Shown in pieces: positions 1 to 9,708 of a stretch of 64,000 nucleotides of DNA (its first letter is position 1; every line of letters starts with the position of its first letter). Below the pieces are notes generated by a model. That model ran no database searches. It was not told the DNA's origin and saw only the letters and a list, made by a program, of their open reading frames with translations. This DNA comes from Henriciella sp. (GTDB taxonomy: Bacteria; Pseudomonadota; Alphaproteobacteria; Caulobacterales; Hyphomonadaceae). The position numbers were made by a program, and so were the translations under genes. The stretch is taken from positions 1-64,000 of the forward strand of contig NVWP01000005.1 of assembly GCA_002733705.1 (NCBI GenBank), given 5' to 3'.

Positions 1-172
1 GACCACGCCAAATATTTCCTCCACCTACAACAATTCCAACTTCAAAACCTTCGTCATAGACTTTTTTGATTTCGTTAGCGAACTCGTTTACAGTTATCGG
101 ATCAATACCTTGCTTCTGATCCCCAGCTAATGCTTCACCGCTTAGCTTAAGCATAATACGTTTATATTCCAT
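1..172 (-). CDS. pyrH: UMP kinase, N-terminal part, Firmicute-like and AT-rich
   Basis: Partial gene running off the window start; 57 residues are visible from the ATG at 172. They read [20 protein letters not shown], then continue to the GGGNIWRG motif, which is the amino-acid kinase N-terminus of PyrH (UMP to UDP, pyrimidine synthesis). A GGATAGGGTG-like ribosome site lies just upstream of the ATG. pyrH normally follows tsf, so position is as expected. Base composition is not: this stretch is strongly AT-rich with A/T-ending codons, while tsf next door is GC-rich. The protein text resembles clostridial or bacillar PyrH more than alphaproteobacterial PyrH. Either an assembly chimera or a transferred gene is possible. 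Confidence 0.85.
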   Translation of the reverse strand, partial: MEYKRIMLKLSGEALAGDQKQGIDPITVNEFANEIKKVYDEGFEVGIVVGGGNIWRG

Positions 173-210
173 TTTATCACCCTATCCCCATGTATTTTTT
201 ATTTTAGTAA

Positions 211-1122
211 TTATGCACCGATTTGAGCAGCAACTTCTGCAGCGAAGTCGTCTTCTTCCTTCTCGACACCTTCACCGAGACCAAAGCGCACAAAGCCTTT
301 CAGCGTGGCGCCCTGCTCTTCGAGGAATTCGCCAACCGTCTGGTCCGGGTTCATCACGAAAGGCTGCTCGACGAGCACGACTTCCTTGTAGAACTTCTTC
401 AGGCGGCCTTCGATCATCTTCTCGATGACATTGTCCGGCTTGCCGCTTTCGCGAGCCTGGTCGGTCAGGACCTGGCGCTCACGGTTGACCAGCTCCGGAT
501 CGAGATCTTCTGTCGTTGCCGAAGCGGGGTTGGTTGCAGCAACGTGCATGGCGACCTTGCGGCCCGCATCGGCGAGCTTGTCCGTGTCGCTGCCTTCGAC
601 AGCCACGAGAACGCCGATCTTGCCCATATTCTCAGCTTCCGGGCTGTGAACATAAGCAGCCACCTGACCGCCTTCGGCCGTCAGCTTGGTCACGCGGCGA
701 AGCGTCATGTTCTCACCGATCGTCGCAACGAGGCCGGTGATCATGTCATTGACCGTGCCATCGCCCTGCGGGGCCGGCGCATTCTGGACAGCTTCCAGCG
801 ACCCGTCGGTTTCCAGCGCCGTCTTGGCGATACCGGCAAGCGCGGCCTGGAATTTCTCGTTACGGGCAACGAAGTCGGTTTCGGCGTTCAGCTCTACCAG
901 CGTGCCGGACTTGCCGTCGGAGGACAGCAGTGCAGCCACAAGGCCGTCAGCCGCAGCGCGGCCAGCTTTCTTGGCGGCCTTGGACAGGCCCTTGGCGCGC
1001 AGCCAGTCAACGGCGGCTTCTGCGTCGCCATCATTCTCAACAAGCGCTTTCTTTGCGTCCATCATGCCTGCGCCCGTACGGTCGCGCAGGTCCTTGACCA
1101 GAGCGGCGGTGATCTGTGCCAT
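211..1122 (-). CDS. tsf: translation elongation factor Ts
   Basis: EF-Ts, the guanine-nucleotide exchange factor that regenerates EF-Tu-GTP during translation. It is 303 residues, a normal length. The N-terminal UBA-like helix bundle is clear ([20 protein letters not shown], then DAKKAL), followed by the [10 protein letters not shown] exchange motif near residues 81-90 and a typical coiled central region. It lies 31 bases downstream of rpsB, the universal order. Its stop codon at 211-213 sits exactly where the base composition changes from GC-rich to AT-rich. Confidence 0.97.
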   Translation of the reverse strand: MAQITAALVKDLRDRTGAGMMDAKKALVENDGDAEAAVDWLRAKGLSKAAKKAGRAAADGLVAALLSSDGKSGTLVELNAETDFVARNEKFQAALAGIAKTALETDGSLEAVQNAPAPQGDGTVNDMITGLVATIGENMTLRRVTKLTAEGGQVAAYVHSPEAENMGKIGVLVAVEGSDTDKLADAGRKVAMHVAATNPASATTEDLDPELVNRERQVLTDQARESGKPDNVIEKMIEGRLKKFYKEVVLVEQPFVMNPDQTVGEFLEEQGATLKGFVRFGLGEGVEKEEDDFAAEVAAQIGA

Positions 1123-1153
1123 CTCTAAGATCCTTCCAGATTAAGGTTTGAAA

Positions 1154-2011
1154 TCAGCTTTCGGCTTTGGCTTCTTCGCCGCCCTTGCTTTCTTCAGCGC
1201 CAGCTTCAGCCTCGCTTGTCGCGCTGGCTTCGGCAGCAGCCGCATCAGCAGCGGCGACATCGGCGCTCGCCATGGCTTCCACATCTTCCGATTCGCCGAG
1301 ATCCAGATCGAGACCGGCAGAAGATTCGGCCAGGCCGTCGAGGACCGCGTCAGCGATCAGGTTACAATAGAGCGAGATCGAGCGGGCGGCGTCGTCATTG
1401 CCCGGGAACGGGAAGTCGACATCGTCCGGATCGCAATTGGTGTCGATGACAGCAATGACCGGAATGCCAAGCTTCTTGGCTTCCTTGATGGCGATCTGCT
1501 CCTTGTTCGTGTCGATCACGAACATGAGGCTCGGCAGGCCGCCCATATTGGCGATACCGCCCAGCGCACGCTCGAGCTTGTCGCGCTCACGCTCGACAAC
1601 CAGAAGCTCCTTCTTGGTGAGGCCGGAGGCGTCACGGTCGGAAAGCACTTCGTCGAGTTCGCGAAGACGCTTGATCGATTTGGAAACGGTCGCCCAGTTG
1701 GTGAGCGTGCCGCCCAGCCAGCGATGGTTCATGAAGTATTGTGCAGAGCGCTCTGCCGCCTCTGCGATCGGCTGGGCTGCCTGGCGCTTGGTGCCGACGA
1801 ACAGCACGCGGCCGCCCTGCGCGACCGTGTCGCGAACCTGGACGAGTGCCTGGTGAAGCAGCGGGACCGTCTTGGACAGGTCCATGATGTGAATACCCGC
1901 GCGATCCCCATAGATGTACGGTTTCATCTTGGGATTCCAGCGGTGGGTCTGGTGGCCGAAGTGAACGCCGGCTTCGAGCAGCTGACGCATCGTGAATTCA
2001 GGCAGTGCCAT
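1154..2011 (-). CDS. rpsB: 30S ribosomal protein S2
   Basis: Ribosomal protein S2 of the small subunit, 285 residues. I take the ATG at 2011 ([20 protein letters not shown]) because it matches the family start and has an AAGAGG ribosome site just upstream; an in-frame upstream ATG would add 27 unlikely residues. The S2 signatures are present ([15 protein letters not shown], the LGGTLTNW block, [14 protein letters not shown]). The last ~55 residues are a low-complexity acidic Ala/Glu-rich tail, common in alphaproteobacterial S2. It leads the rpsB-tsf pair. Confidence 0.97.
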   Translation of the reverse strand: MALPEFTMRQLLEAGVHFGHQTHRWNPKMKPYIYGDRAGIHIMDLSKTVPLLHQALVQVRDTVAQGGRVLFVGTKRQAAQPIAEAAERSAQYFMNHRWLGGTLTNWATVSKSIKRLRELDEVLSDRDASGLTKKELLVVERERDKLERALGGIANMGGLPSLMFVIDTNKEQIAIKEAKKLGIPVIAVIDTNCDPDDVDFPFPGNDDAARSISLYCNLIADAVLDGLAESSAGLDLDLGESEDVEAMASADVAAADAAAAEASATSEAEAGAEESKGGEEAKAES

Positions 2012-2149
2012 ATCAATTTTCCTCTTCCGGTTGACCGGCACGGACACTATCGGGCTCAAACCACTGAGCCCGACACCGGATAGTCCGCGCATCGGGGGTT
2101 TAGACCGCTGCCATATACGTAAATCGGGCCTGATTGCAACCGGGCTTTG

Positions 2150-5100
2150 TCAGGCTGCCATCGTGTCGACGCGGGAGACTCCGGACGCCATCTTGAGGGC
2201 GCGAAGGGCCTCAAGTCCTGTCGAATAGACATCCGGCAGTTTCATCGAGACGATCCGTCCATCCGCGAGCGGCAGCTCCAGATAGATTTCGCCCCTGTCC
2301 GCGCCCGGCGCATGGACCAGACGTTCAGCAACGGCGGCCAGCTCGGCAAAATTCGCCCCGCGCGAGAGTCGCACGACGAGCGCCTTGGCCTTCTTGCCGA
2401 TGCGCGCCTTCTCAATCGGCTTCACATTTTTCACCGACAGGCGGATTTCCTCATCCTGGCGGCGCACATTGACCATAACGCAGATACTGTTGCCTGGGGC
2501 CATGAGATCGCGGAAATTGTCGAGAACTTCCGGCATGACCATCAGCTCGACCTCGCCGGTCGGGTCTGACAGGGTCAGGAAGGCAAACTTGCCGCCATTT
2601 CGGGCCGGCTTCTCGACGCGCCGGCGCACCACCCCGATCAGCTCGAGCGGCCGCCCGTCCATGGCGACATCGGCAATCTCATTCGACAGCGTGATGCGCC
2701 CTTCCTCAAGGCTATCGAGGACATCGTCCAGCGGGTGGCCGGAGAGGTAGAAGCCTACGGCTGCAAACTCCTCATCCAGCGTCTGCTGCCCATTCCATGA
2801 GGGCATGTCCTGTATCGTGGCGCGCACCGCAGGCTCTGCATCACCGAACAGACCACCCTGCCCGCCGGCCCGGTCCTCTGCCGCCGACACCGCCATGGCC
2901 GCCAGCAGGTGCGCAGACCCCAGCACCGTCGCCCGGTTCGGCTCCAGCGCGTCAAAAGCCCCGGCGCGCGAAAGCTGCTCGAAGCACTTCTTGTTGACCG
3001 ATTTGGGATCCACGCGTTCTGCAAAGTCGTGGAGCGACTGGAACCGCCCGCGGACTGCCCGCTCAGCCTCGACATGGCGCATCGCTTCAAGCCCGACGCC
3101 CTTTAACGCGCCAAGCGCATAGACAAGTGCGCCCTCCTCCACGTCAAAATCGGCTGTCGACCGATTGACGTCCGGATTGATGATCGGAATTTCCAGACGC
3201 TTTGCTTCCTGCACGAAGGCCGCGAGCTTGTCAGTGTTGTGGATATCGAGGCTCATCGAAGCGGCGAGGAATTCGACCGGGAAGTGCCGCTTCAGATACG
3301 CTGTCTGATAGCCGATCAGCGCATAGGCGGCGGCGTGGGACTTGTTGAAGCCATAGCCCGCGAACTTCTCCATCGTATCGAAGATCTCATTGGCGAGCTT
3401 CTCCTCGATCCCTTTCAGTTCCTTCGCGCCCTTAAGGAAGCGGGCCCGCTGGGCAACCATTTCCTCAACCTTCTTCTTACCCATGGCGCGGCGCAGAAGG
3501 TCAGCTTCGCCGAGCGAATAGCCGGCGATTTCCTGCGCCATCCGCATGACCTGCTCCTGATAGACAGGCACGCCATAGGTCGCGTCCAGAATGGGCTCCA
3601 GATCCGGATGCTGGTAGCTTACATTCTTCGGGTCTTCCTTGCCGGCCACATAGACCGGAATGTTATCCATCGGGCCCGGGCGGTAAAGCGAGATGATGGC
3701 AATCACGTCCTCGAGATCATTCGGGCGTACCTTGCGCAGCGTATCGCGCATGCCCTGGCCTTCCAGCTGGAAGACACCCAGCGTCTGGCCGCTCGCCATC
3801 AGCTCATAGGTGTCCTTGTCATCCAGCGAAGCCCATTCCGGCCCTACATCGCGGCCGTCGCGGCGGATGAATTTCAGCGCGCGGTCGATCACCGTCAGCG
3901 TCTTCAGGCCAAGGAAGTCGAATTTCACGAGGCCGCCAGCTTCAGCCCATTTCATGTTGAACTGCGTGGCCGGCAGATCCGAACGCGGATCATTGTAGAG
4001 CGGAACAATCTCGGTCAGAGGCCGGTCGCCGATGACCACACCGGCGGCGTGCGTGCCGGCATTCCGGTAAAGCCCTTCCAGCGCCAGGGCCGTCTCCAGC
4101 AACTCGCCAACGCGGGGGTCCTGCGCAATCTCGTCGTCGAATTTCGGCTCGTCGTCGATGGCGTCCTGAAGCTTTGGCGGATTGGCCGGATTGAACGGGA
4201 TGAGCTTGGCCAGCCGGTCCACCTGCCCGTAAGGCATCTGCATCACCCGGCCGACATCGCGCACCACAGCCTTGGCTTGCAGCGTACCGAAGGTGATGAT
4301 CGCCGCGACGCTTTCGGCGCCATACTTGTCGCGGACATAGCGGATAACCTCACCGCGCCGCTCCTGACAGAAGTCGACGTCGAAGTCCGGCATCGACACG
4401 CGTTCCGGGTTGAGGAAGCGCTCAAAGAGAAGGTCGAACCGCAGCGGATCGAGGTCGGTGATCGTCAGCACCCAGGCAACGACCGAGCCCGCGCCAGACC
4501 CCCGGCCCGGCCCCACCGGAATCCCCTGCTCCTTCGCCCATTTGATAAAGTCGGCAACGATCAGGAAGTAACCCGGAAAGCCCATCTTCTTGATGATGCC
4601 GAGCTCATAGTTCAGCCGCTCGATATAGGTTTCCTTTGGCGCATAGAGCTGCGGCGCTTCAGCGAGACGTTTCTCCAGCCCTTCTTCAGCCTGCACCCGC
4701 AGCTCATCGAACTCGGAACGCGAGCCGTCGCCGAAATTCGGCAGGATAGGTTCATGGGTCCGTGCCCGCACAGCGCACCGTTTGGCAATCTCCACCGTGG
4801 ACCCGATTGCTTCGGGCAGATCGGAGAAAAGCTCGATCATCTCCGCCGAGCTTTTGAGATACTGCTCTGGCGCCACCCGCTTGCGGTCATCCTGGCCGAG
4901 ATATTCGCCATTCGCGATACACATCATCGCGTCATGCGCGTCAGCATCGTCGGGTTTGAGGAAACGCGCATCATGTGTTGCCACCAGCGGCAGGCCCAGC
5001 TTGTAGGCCGCCTCCAGCAGGCCCGGTTCGGCGGAGGCTTCCTCCGGCAGGCCATGACGCGTGATCTCGACATAGCAGCGGCCGGGATAGGCTTTCGCAA

Positions 5101-5569
5101 ACTCCGAAAGCGTCGCCTCGGCCTCGGCCTGCTTGCCTTTCAGGATGTATTGCGCCGCTTCACCGCGCGAGCCGCCGGTCAGAAGGATCAGCCCGTCTGT
5201 CTTCTCGAAAAGGTGCTCACGCCTGAGGCGCGGAACGCCATCGGCCGCTTCCAGATAGGCAAAGGAAGACAGCTCCATCAGCCTTTTGTAGCCCGCTTCA
5301 TTCTGGGCATAGACCGACACCTGCGTCAGCCATTCCTGATGCCCCCCATCGGTGACATCGAAGCAGCACGCCATGATCGGCTGCACGCCAGCGCCCGCCA
5401 GCGTCTCTGAAATCTCCAGCGCCCCAAAAAGATTGTTGCGGTCTGTCACGGCAACGGCCGGCACGGCATTGTCGACAGCCCATGCCTTCAATGCCTTCGG
5501 CGTGATCATGCTTTCCAGAAGCGAAAAGCTGGTGCGCACGGCAAGATGGATGAAGAGCTGGTCTGACAA
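2150..5569 (-). CDS. dnaE: DNA polymerase III alpha subunit
   Basis: Replicative polymerase catalytic subunit, 1139 residues, close to the usual ~1150. The N-terminal PHP domain (FIHLAVRTSFSLLESMITPK) is followed by the polymerase core with the catalytic MPDFDVDFCQERRGEV motif at about residues 393-405 and the conserved VGPGRGSGAGSVVAW block. The beta-clamp and tandem HhH region follows (AAYALIGYQTAYLKRHFP). A C-terminal OB-fold lies around residue 1000 (LELIGVVRRRVEKPARNGG). It is separated by 58 bases from lolD upstream and by ~140 bases from rpsB downstream. No frameshift or missing core motif is visible. Confidence 0.97.
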   Translation of the reverse strand: MSDQLFIHLAVRTSFSLLESMITPKALKAWAVDNAVPAVAVTDRNNLFGALEISETLAGAGVQPIMACCFDVTDGGHQEWLTQVSVYAQNEAGYKRLMELSSFAYLEAADGVPRLRREHLFEKTDGLILLTGGSRGEAAQYILKGKQAEAEATLSEFAKAYPGRCYVEITRHGLPEEASAEPGLLEAAYKLGLPLVATHDARFLKPDDADAHDAMMCIANGEYLGQDDRKRVAPEQYLKSSAEMIELFSDLPEAIGSTVEIAKRCAVRARTHEPILPNFGDGSRSEFDELRVQAEEGLEKRLAEAPQLYAPKETYIERLNYELGIIKKMGFPGYFLIVADFIKWAKEQGIPVGPGRGSGAGSVVAWVLTITDLDPLRFDLLFERFLNPERVSMPDFDVDFCQERRGEVIRYVRDKYGAESVAAIITFGTLQAKAVVRDVGRVMQMPYGQVDRLAKLIPFNPANPPKLQDAIDDEPKFDDEIAQDPRVGELLETALALEGLYRNAGTHAAGVVIGDRPLTEIVPLYNDPRSDLPATQFNMKWAEAGGLVKFDFLGLKTLTVIDRALKFIRRDGRDVGPEWASLDDKDTYELMASGQTLGVFQLEGQGMRDTLRKVRPNDLEDVIAIISLYRPGPMDNIPVYVAGKEDPKNVSYQHPDLEPILDATYGVPVYQEQVMRMAQEIAGYSLGEADLLRRAMGKKKVEEMVAQRARFLKGAKELKGIEEKLANEIFDTMEKFAGYGFNKSHAAAYALIGYQTAYLKRHFPVEFLAASMSLDIHNTDKLAAFVQEAKRLEIPIINPDVNRSTADFDVEEGALVYALGALKGVGLEAMRHVEAERAVRGRFQSLHDFAERVDPKSVNKKCFEQLSRAGAFDALEPNRATVLGSAHLLAAMAVSAAEDRAGGQGGLFGDAEPAVRATIQDMPSWNGQQTLDEEFAAVGFYLSGHPLDDVLDSLEEGRITLSNEIADVAMDGRPLELIGVVRRRVEKPARNGGKFAFLTLSDPTGEVELMVMPEVLDNFRDLMAPGNSICVMVNVRRQDEEIRLSVKNVKPIEKARIGKKAKALVVRLSRGANFAELAAVAERLVHAPGADRGEIYLELPLADGRIVSMKLPDVYSTGLEALRALKMASGVSRVDTMAA

Positions 5570-5627
5570 GGCGGGCGACTCCTATCGGCTGTCGAGTATG
5601 CCTGTTTGGTGCCCTGAGTCGAAGACC

Positions 5628-6317
5628 CTAGCCTGCAAAGTCTGTGAGTTTTCCGTCCTGCAGCGTCAGCACCCGGTCCATATGCTGGTTGAGCGCCATA
5701 TTATGGGTCGCCACCAGCACGGCAGCGCCTTCCATGCGCGCAATCTTGATCAGGCTCGCAAAAACCCGTTCGGTCGTCGCCGGATCCAGATTGCCCGTCG
5801 GCTCATCGGCAATCACCAGCTTGGGATCATTGACCAGCGCCCGGGCAATCGCGACGCGCTGCTGTTCACCGCCGGACAGCGCGCCCGGCTGGTGGTCCAT
5901 CCGCTCTGCCAGGCCCATTTCCGCCAGCAGCTCGCGCGCCTTTTCGCGCGCTTCCCGGCGCCGCACACCATTCACCATCAGCGGCATGGCGACATTGTCG
6001 AGCGCGTTGAACTCGGGAAGGAGGTGGTGGAACTGATAGACAAAGCCGAGCTTCTCGCGGCGAAGACGCGTGCGTGCAGCATCGGAGAGGGACAGGACCC
6101 CTTCCCCATCCAGCAGCACCTCACCCCCTTCGGCCCGTTCAAGCAGCCCCGCAGTATGGAGCAGGGTCGACTTGCCGGAGCCCGACGGGCCGACCAGACC
6201 GACCAGTTCACCCTTGTTGAGAACAAGGTCGGCCTTGTCCAGCACCTGCAGGACGCTCGGCCCGGACCGGTACTCGCGGACGATACCGCGCAGCTCAAGA
6301 ACTGGGACGCCTGCCAT
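5628..6317 (-). CDS. lolD: lipoprotein-releasing ABC transporter ATPase LolD
   Basis: Cytoplasmic ATPase of the Lol system that extracts lipoproteins from the inner membrane for outer-membrane delivery. It is 229 residues. Walker A (GPSGSGKS) lies at about 43-50, the Q-loop at Q95, the signature LSGGEQQRVAIARAL from about 148 and Walker B LVIADEP with the following TGNLD at about 168-178. The FHHLLPEFNALDNVAMPL stretch is typical of LolD/MacB-type ATPases. Its ATG overlaps the stop of the permease gene (TAATG), so the two are translationally coupled. Confidence 0.95.
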   Translation of the reverse strand: MAGVPVLELRGIVREYRSGPSVLQVLDKADLVLNKGELVGLVGPSGSGKSTLLHTAGLLERAEGGEVLLDGEGVLSLSDAARTRLRREKLGFVYQFHHLLPEFNALDNVAMPLMVNGVRRREAREKARELLAEMGLAERMDHQPGALSGGEQQRVAIARALVNDPKLVIADEPTGNLDPATTERVFASLIKIARMEGAAVLVATHNMALNQHMDRVLTLQDGKLTDFAG

Positions 6318-7585
6318 TATTCGAACCTCAATGCGTCAACCGGGTCCAGCCGCGCGGCATTCCAGGCCGGCCAGATCGTCACCAGGATCGACATGCCCAT
6401 CGCCCAGAGCGTCGTAAATACCGCCTCGCCCCAGTCGAGCTCTGCCGGAAGACCATCAAGGCCATAGACCTCGGCATCAAAAACATCCCGGCCGAGTACA
6501 GTGCTGAGGAAGCCTTCGACGAGACCGATATTCAGGACGATCAGAACCCCGAAGGCGAGACCGATCAAGGCGCCGGTCAGACCGAGAATGGCGCCGATCA
6601 TGATGAAGATGCGCATGATGGCCCCGCGCGGCGTGCCGATTGTACGCAGAATGGCAATGTCGCGTGTCTTGTTCTTCACCAGCATGACGACGCCGGTAAT
6701 GATGTTGAGCGCGGTGATTGTGATGAGGATCAGCATGATGACCCGCATCATCCCGCGCTCGACGTTCAGCGCGTTGAAATAGGAGGCACGCCGCTGCTTC
6801 CAGTCCTGCACAGGCAGATTGCCCGTCATAGACCTGATCTCGGCCATGACCGGCTCTGTCCGCATCGGATTGAAAAGGCGCGCATCGATGGCCTGATACT
6901 CGCCGCGTTTGTTGAAGAAGAGCTGCGCCTGCTGCATCGGCATCAGGACATAGAGCTTGTCGAGCTCGACGCTGCCGGTCGTGAACGTATCGCCAATCGT
7001 ATACGCCTTCGACCGCGGCGTGACCCCGAACGGCCCCGACACCCCCTCTGGCGCGATCAACGTGATCTTGTCGCCAATCTCCAGTCCGAGATCCTGCGCC
7101 AGAAAGGCCCCGACCAGCACCACGTCTCCGCCATTGCGTCCCTCGCCGAACCCGGCCGCATCCGCCGTGGACTGACCGCCCTCCAGATAGGGTAGCGCCC
7201 CGATGTCTTCGGTACGAACGCCCCGGACCATCGCGCCGGTCCGGGCATATTCCGACGTCGCCAGCACTTGCTGCTCAATGAACGGAAAAGCGTGCTCGAC
7301 CGCTTCAAGCTCCAATATATCGCCGGTCAGCACATCCACATCGCTTTCGGGAAGGCCCTGCACGGAGACAAAGACATGTCCCTGCCCGCCAAGCAGCGCA
7401 TTGAGAAGCGTCGAGCGAAAGCCCGCCATGACGGACATGATGACAATCAGTGCCATCACCGCCAGCATGATGCCGAAAAAGGAAATGATCGAGATCAGCG
7501 ACACGCCGCCATGCTGGCGCCGCGCCCGCAAATAGCGCCAGGCCAGCGCGCGCTCGACCTGTCCAAATGGCGCCGCTTTCGCCAT
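6317..7585 (-). CDS. lolC: lipoprotein-releasing system permease LolC/LolE
   Basis: Inner-membrane permease partner of LolD, 422 residues. It has the FtsX/MacB-type layout: one N-terminal membrane helix (VSLISIISFFGIMLAVMALIVIMSVMAGFR is split over residues ~24-53), a large periplasmic domain and three C-terminal helices with the GTPRGAIMRIF coupling motif. Only one LolC/E-type permease gene is present here, as is usual in alphaproteobacteria where a single permease is thought to act as a homodimer (LolF-like). It overlaps proS by one base and lolD by three. Confidence 0.93.
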   Translation of the reverse strand: MAKAAPFGQVERALAWRYLRARRQHGGVSLISIISFFGIMLAVMALIVIMSVMAGFRSTLLNALLGGQGHVFVSVQGLPESDVDVLTGDILELEAVEHAFPFIEQQVLATSEYARTGAMVRGVRTEDIGALPYLEGGQSTADAAGFGEGRNGGDVVLVGAFLAQDLGLEIGDKITLIAPEGVSGPFGVTPRSKAYTIGDTFTTGSVELDKLYVLMPMQQAQLFFNKRGEYQAIDARLFNPMRTEPVMAEIRSMTGNLPVQDWKQRRASYFNALNVERGMMRVIMLILITITALNIITGVVMLVKNKTRDIAILRTIGTPRGAIMRIFIMIGAILGLTGALIGLAFGVLIVLNIGLVEGFLSTVLGRDVFDAEVYGLDGLPAELDWGEAVFTTLWAMGMSILVTIWPAWNAARLDPVDALRFE

Positions 7586-8904
7586 CAGCCGGCCTTCACC
7601 TTCGCAATGGCTTCCTCGAGCGGCATGTCAGACTTCTCGCCGGTTTTGCGGTTCTTCACCTCGACGACACCAGCCTCCACACCGCGCGGTCCGATGACGA
7701 TCTGCCAGGGCAGACCGATCAGGTCCATGCGGTTGAACTTGGAGCCTGGCCGCTCATCGGTCTCATCATAAAGAACGTCGAGGCCAGCGTTCTGCAGCGC
7801 TTCATAGGCACCATCGGCAACACCCGATACCGTCTCGTCCTTTGGCTTCATCGAGATCAGGCCCACATCGAACGGCGCGACCGCCTGCGGCCATACAATC
7901 CCGTTCTCGTCATGGCAGGCTTCGATGATACCGCCAACAAGGCGGGAAACGCCGATACCATAGCTGCCCATCTGAACGGGCACGTTTTCGCCGTCGGCGG
8001 TCTGCACGGTCGCATTCATCGCCTTGGAATATTTCGTGCCGAAGAAGAAGATATGGCCGACTTCGATGCCGCGCGCCGAGACCTGACGGTCTTCCGGTAT
8101 CTTCGCGAATTCGGCCTCGTCATGCTTTTCCTCGGTCGCCGCATAATATTGCGTGCGCCGCTCCATGACCTCTGACAGATCGCCATCGAAGTCGAGATCC
8201 AGTCCAGGTGCCGGTACGTCCAGCAGCGCCTTGTCGCAGAAGACAGCGCTTTCGCCGGTGTCGGCCAGAATGATGAATTCATGGCTGAGATCGCCGCCAA
8301 TCGGCCCGGTATCTGCCTGCATCGGAATGGCCGTCAGCCCCATCCGGTCAAACGCATTGAGATAGGCGCAGAACATTTTCTCATAGCTCTTGCGCGCGCC
8401 TTCCTCTGTCAGGTCGAAGGAATAGGCGTCCTTCATCAGGAATTCGCGGCCGCGCATCACACCGAAACGCGGACGGATCTCGTCGCGGAATTTCCACTGC
8501 GTGTGATAAAGGTTCAGCGGCAGCGACTTGTAGCTCTTCACATAGGCGCGGAAGACATCCGTAATCAGTTCTTCATTGGTCGGCCCGAACAGCATTTCGC
8601 GCTCATGGCGGTCGGTGATGCGCAGCATCTCCTTGCCATAGGCCTCATACCGGCCGCTTTCCTGCCAGAGCTCGGCTTGCTGGATCGTTGGCATGAGAAG
8701 CTCGATGGCCCCTGCCCGATCCATCTCCTCACGCACGATCTTCTCGATCTTCTGGAGCACGCGAAACCCGAGCGGCAGCCAGGTATAGATACCCGCGCCG
8801 TTCTGACGGACCATGCCGGTGCGCAGCATGAGCTGGTGGGAAACGATGGCCGCATCCGCGGGCACATCCTTGGAAACTGGCAGGAAATATCGGGAAAGGC
8901 GCAT
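7585..8904 (-). CDS. proS: prolyl-tRNA synthetase (short alphaproteobacterial form)
   Basis: Charges tRNA-Pro with proline. It is 439 residues from the ATG at 8904 ([20 protein letters not shown]), chosen by similarity to the family; an AAGGAG stretch lies 13 bases upstream, somewhat far. Class II motifs are visible: motif 1 ([19 protein letters not shown]), motif 2 ([13 protein letters not shown] [25 protein letters not shown] split at ~residues 140-165) and motif 3 ([16 protein letters not shown]). The large editing insertion (INS) of E. coli-type ProRS is absent, as in other alphaproteobacteria. Confidence 0.96.
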   Translation of the reverse strand: MRLSRYFLPVSKDVPADAAIVSHQLMLRTGMVRQNGAGIYTWLPLGFRVLQKIEKIVREEMDRAGAIELLMPTIQQAELWQESGRYEAYGKEMLRITDRHEREMLFGPTNEELITDVFRAYVKSYKSLPLNLYHTQWKFRDEIRPRFGVMRGREFLMKDAYSFDLTEEGARKSYEKMFCAYLNAFDRMGLTAIPMQADTGPIGGDLSHEFIILADTGESAVFCDKALLDVPAPGLDLDFDGDLSEVMERRTQYYAATEEKHDEAEFAKIPEDRQVSARGIEVGHIFFFGTKYSKAMNATVQTADGENVPVQMGSYGIGVSRLVGGIIEACHDENGIVWPQAVAPFDVGLISMKPKDETVSGVADGAYEALQNAGLDVLYDETDERPGSKFNRMDLIGLPWQIVIGPRGVEAGVVEVKNRKTGEKSDMPLEEAIAKVKAG

Positions 8905-9013
8905 TGAGACAGGCTCACTCCTTACAAGGCGGATCGCAGCTTCCACCTGTTATTGGCAGTCGTATCGATTGGCTAGAGTGCGCCTGCAAGCGCGCAGCTT
9001 TTTGGCGCCGGTT

Positions 9014-9256
9014 TCAGGCCCCGTAATAGCGCAGCATCGGCACGACGATAATCCCCGCAATCGCCGTACAGATCGCCGCGCCAATGGTGGCCCAGAGCGC
9101 TTTCTTCGCAAGCATGGGATGAGCAGGCGCGCCCTCTTCGGTCCCGTCGGTGACCTCACCATCCTCAAACTGGCCACGCACCCCGATGGGCAGGACCACA
9201 AACAGGCAGACCCACCAGGAAATGAGGAAGATAACGACGCCGCCGACAGGACTCAT
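9014..9256 (-). CDS. DUF1467 family small membrane protein
   Basis: An 80-residue protein with two predicted membrane helices (about 7-25 and 57-75) separated by a polar acidic loop. The pattern PVGGVVIFLISWWVCLFVVLP, then GVRGQFEDGEVTDGTEEGAP, matches the DUF1467 family, which is found in this neighbourhood (mce-DUF1467-proS) across alphaproteobacteria. Its function is unknown; conserved linkage to housekeeping genes suggests an envelope role. It is 12 bases downstream of mce. Confidence 0.85.
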   Translation of the reverse strand: MSPVGGVVIFLISWWVCLFVVLPIGVRGQFEDGEVTDGTEEGAPAHPMLAKKALWATIGAAICTAIAGIIVVPMLRYYGA

Positions 9257-9268
9257 GGCTCAAACCTC

Positions 9269-9700
9269 CTAGTGATCGCCCTTCGGCGTCTCCATCAGTT
9301 CGACAAGGACGCCATTGGTGTTCCTTGGGTGAACGAAAACGATGGGCGTGCCATGTGCGCCGATGCGCGGCTCGCCCAGCACGGTTGCGCCGCGCGATTT
9401 CATGACCTCGACCGCCTCGTGGATATCGGCGACCTCAAAGCAGACATGGTGCTGGCCGCCCTTCGGGTTCTTCTCGATGAAATTGTGGATCGGGCTCTCT
9501 TCATTGAGCGGCTCGATCAGCTCGATCTGGCTGTTGGGCAGGTTCACGAAACAGACCTTCACACCCTGGGCCGGCATGTCGAACGGCTCGGTAATATCGG
9601 TCGCCCCGTACAGTGTCTTATAGGTCTCGATTGCGTCGGGGAGCGACGGGACCGCAACGCCAACATGGTTGAGCGGTCCAAGTTTGAAATCATCAGCCAT
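9269..9700 (-). CDS. mce: methylmalonyl-CoA epimerase
   Basis: A VOC-superfamily enzyme that interconverts (R)- and (S)-methylmalonyl-CoA in propionyl-CoA use. It is 143 residues from the ATG at 9700 (MADDFKLGPLNHVGVAVPSL), preferred over an upstream GTG at 9712 because GAGG lies 6 bases before it. The βαβββ metal ligands are in place: His in NHVGVAV near residue 12, His in KGGQHHVCFEV and Glu in NGVLVELME near the C-terminus. Eight bases separate it from rnj. Confidence 0.93.
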   Translation of the reverse strand: MADDFKLGPLNHVGVAVPSLPDAIETYKTLYGATDITEPFDMPAQGVKVCFVNLPNSQIELIEPLNEESPIHNFIEKNPKGGQHHVCFEVADIHEAVEVMKSRGATVLGEPRIGAHGTPIVFVHPRNTNGVLVELMETPKGDH

Positions 9701-9708
9701 TGTCTGCC

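Noticed and set aside
3239..5410. Long open frame (over 700 codons) on the plus strand opposite dnaE
   Set aside because: It is the mirror of a certain dnaE in high-GC DNA, with His/Arg/Leu-rich meaningless text and no ribosome site.
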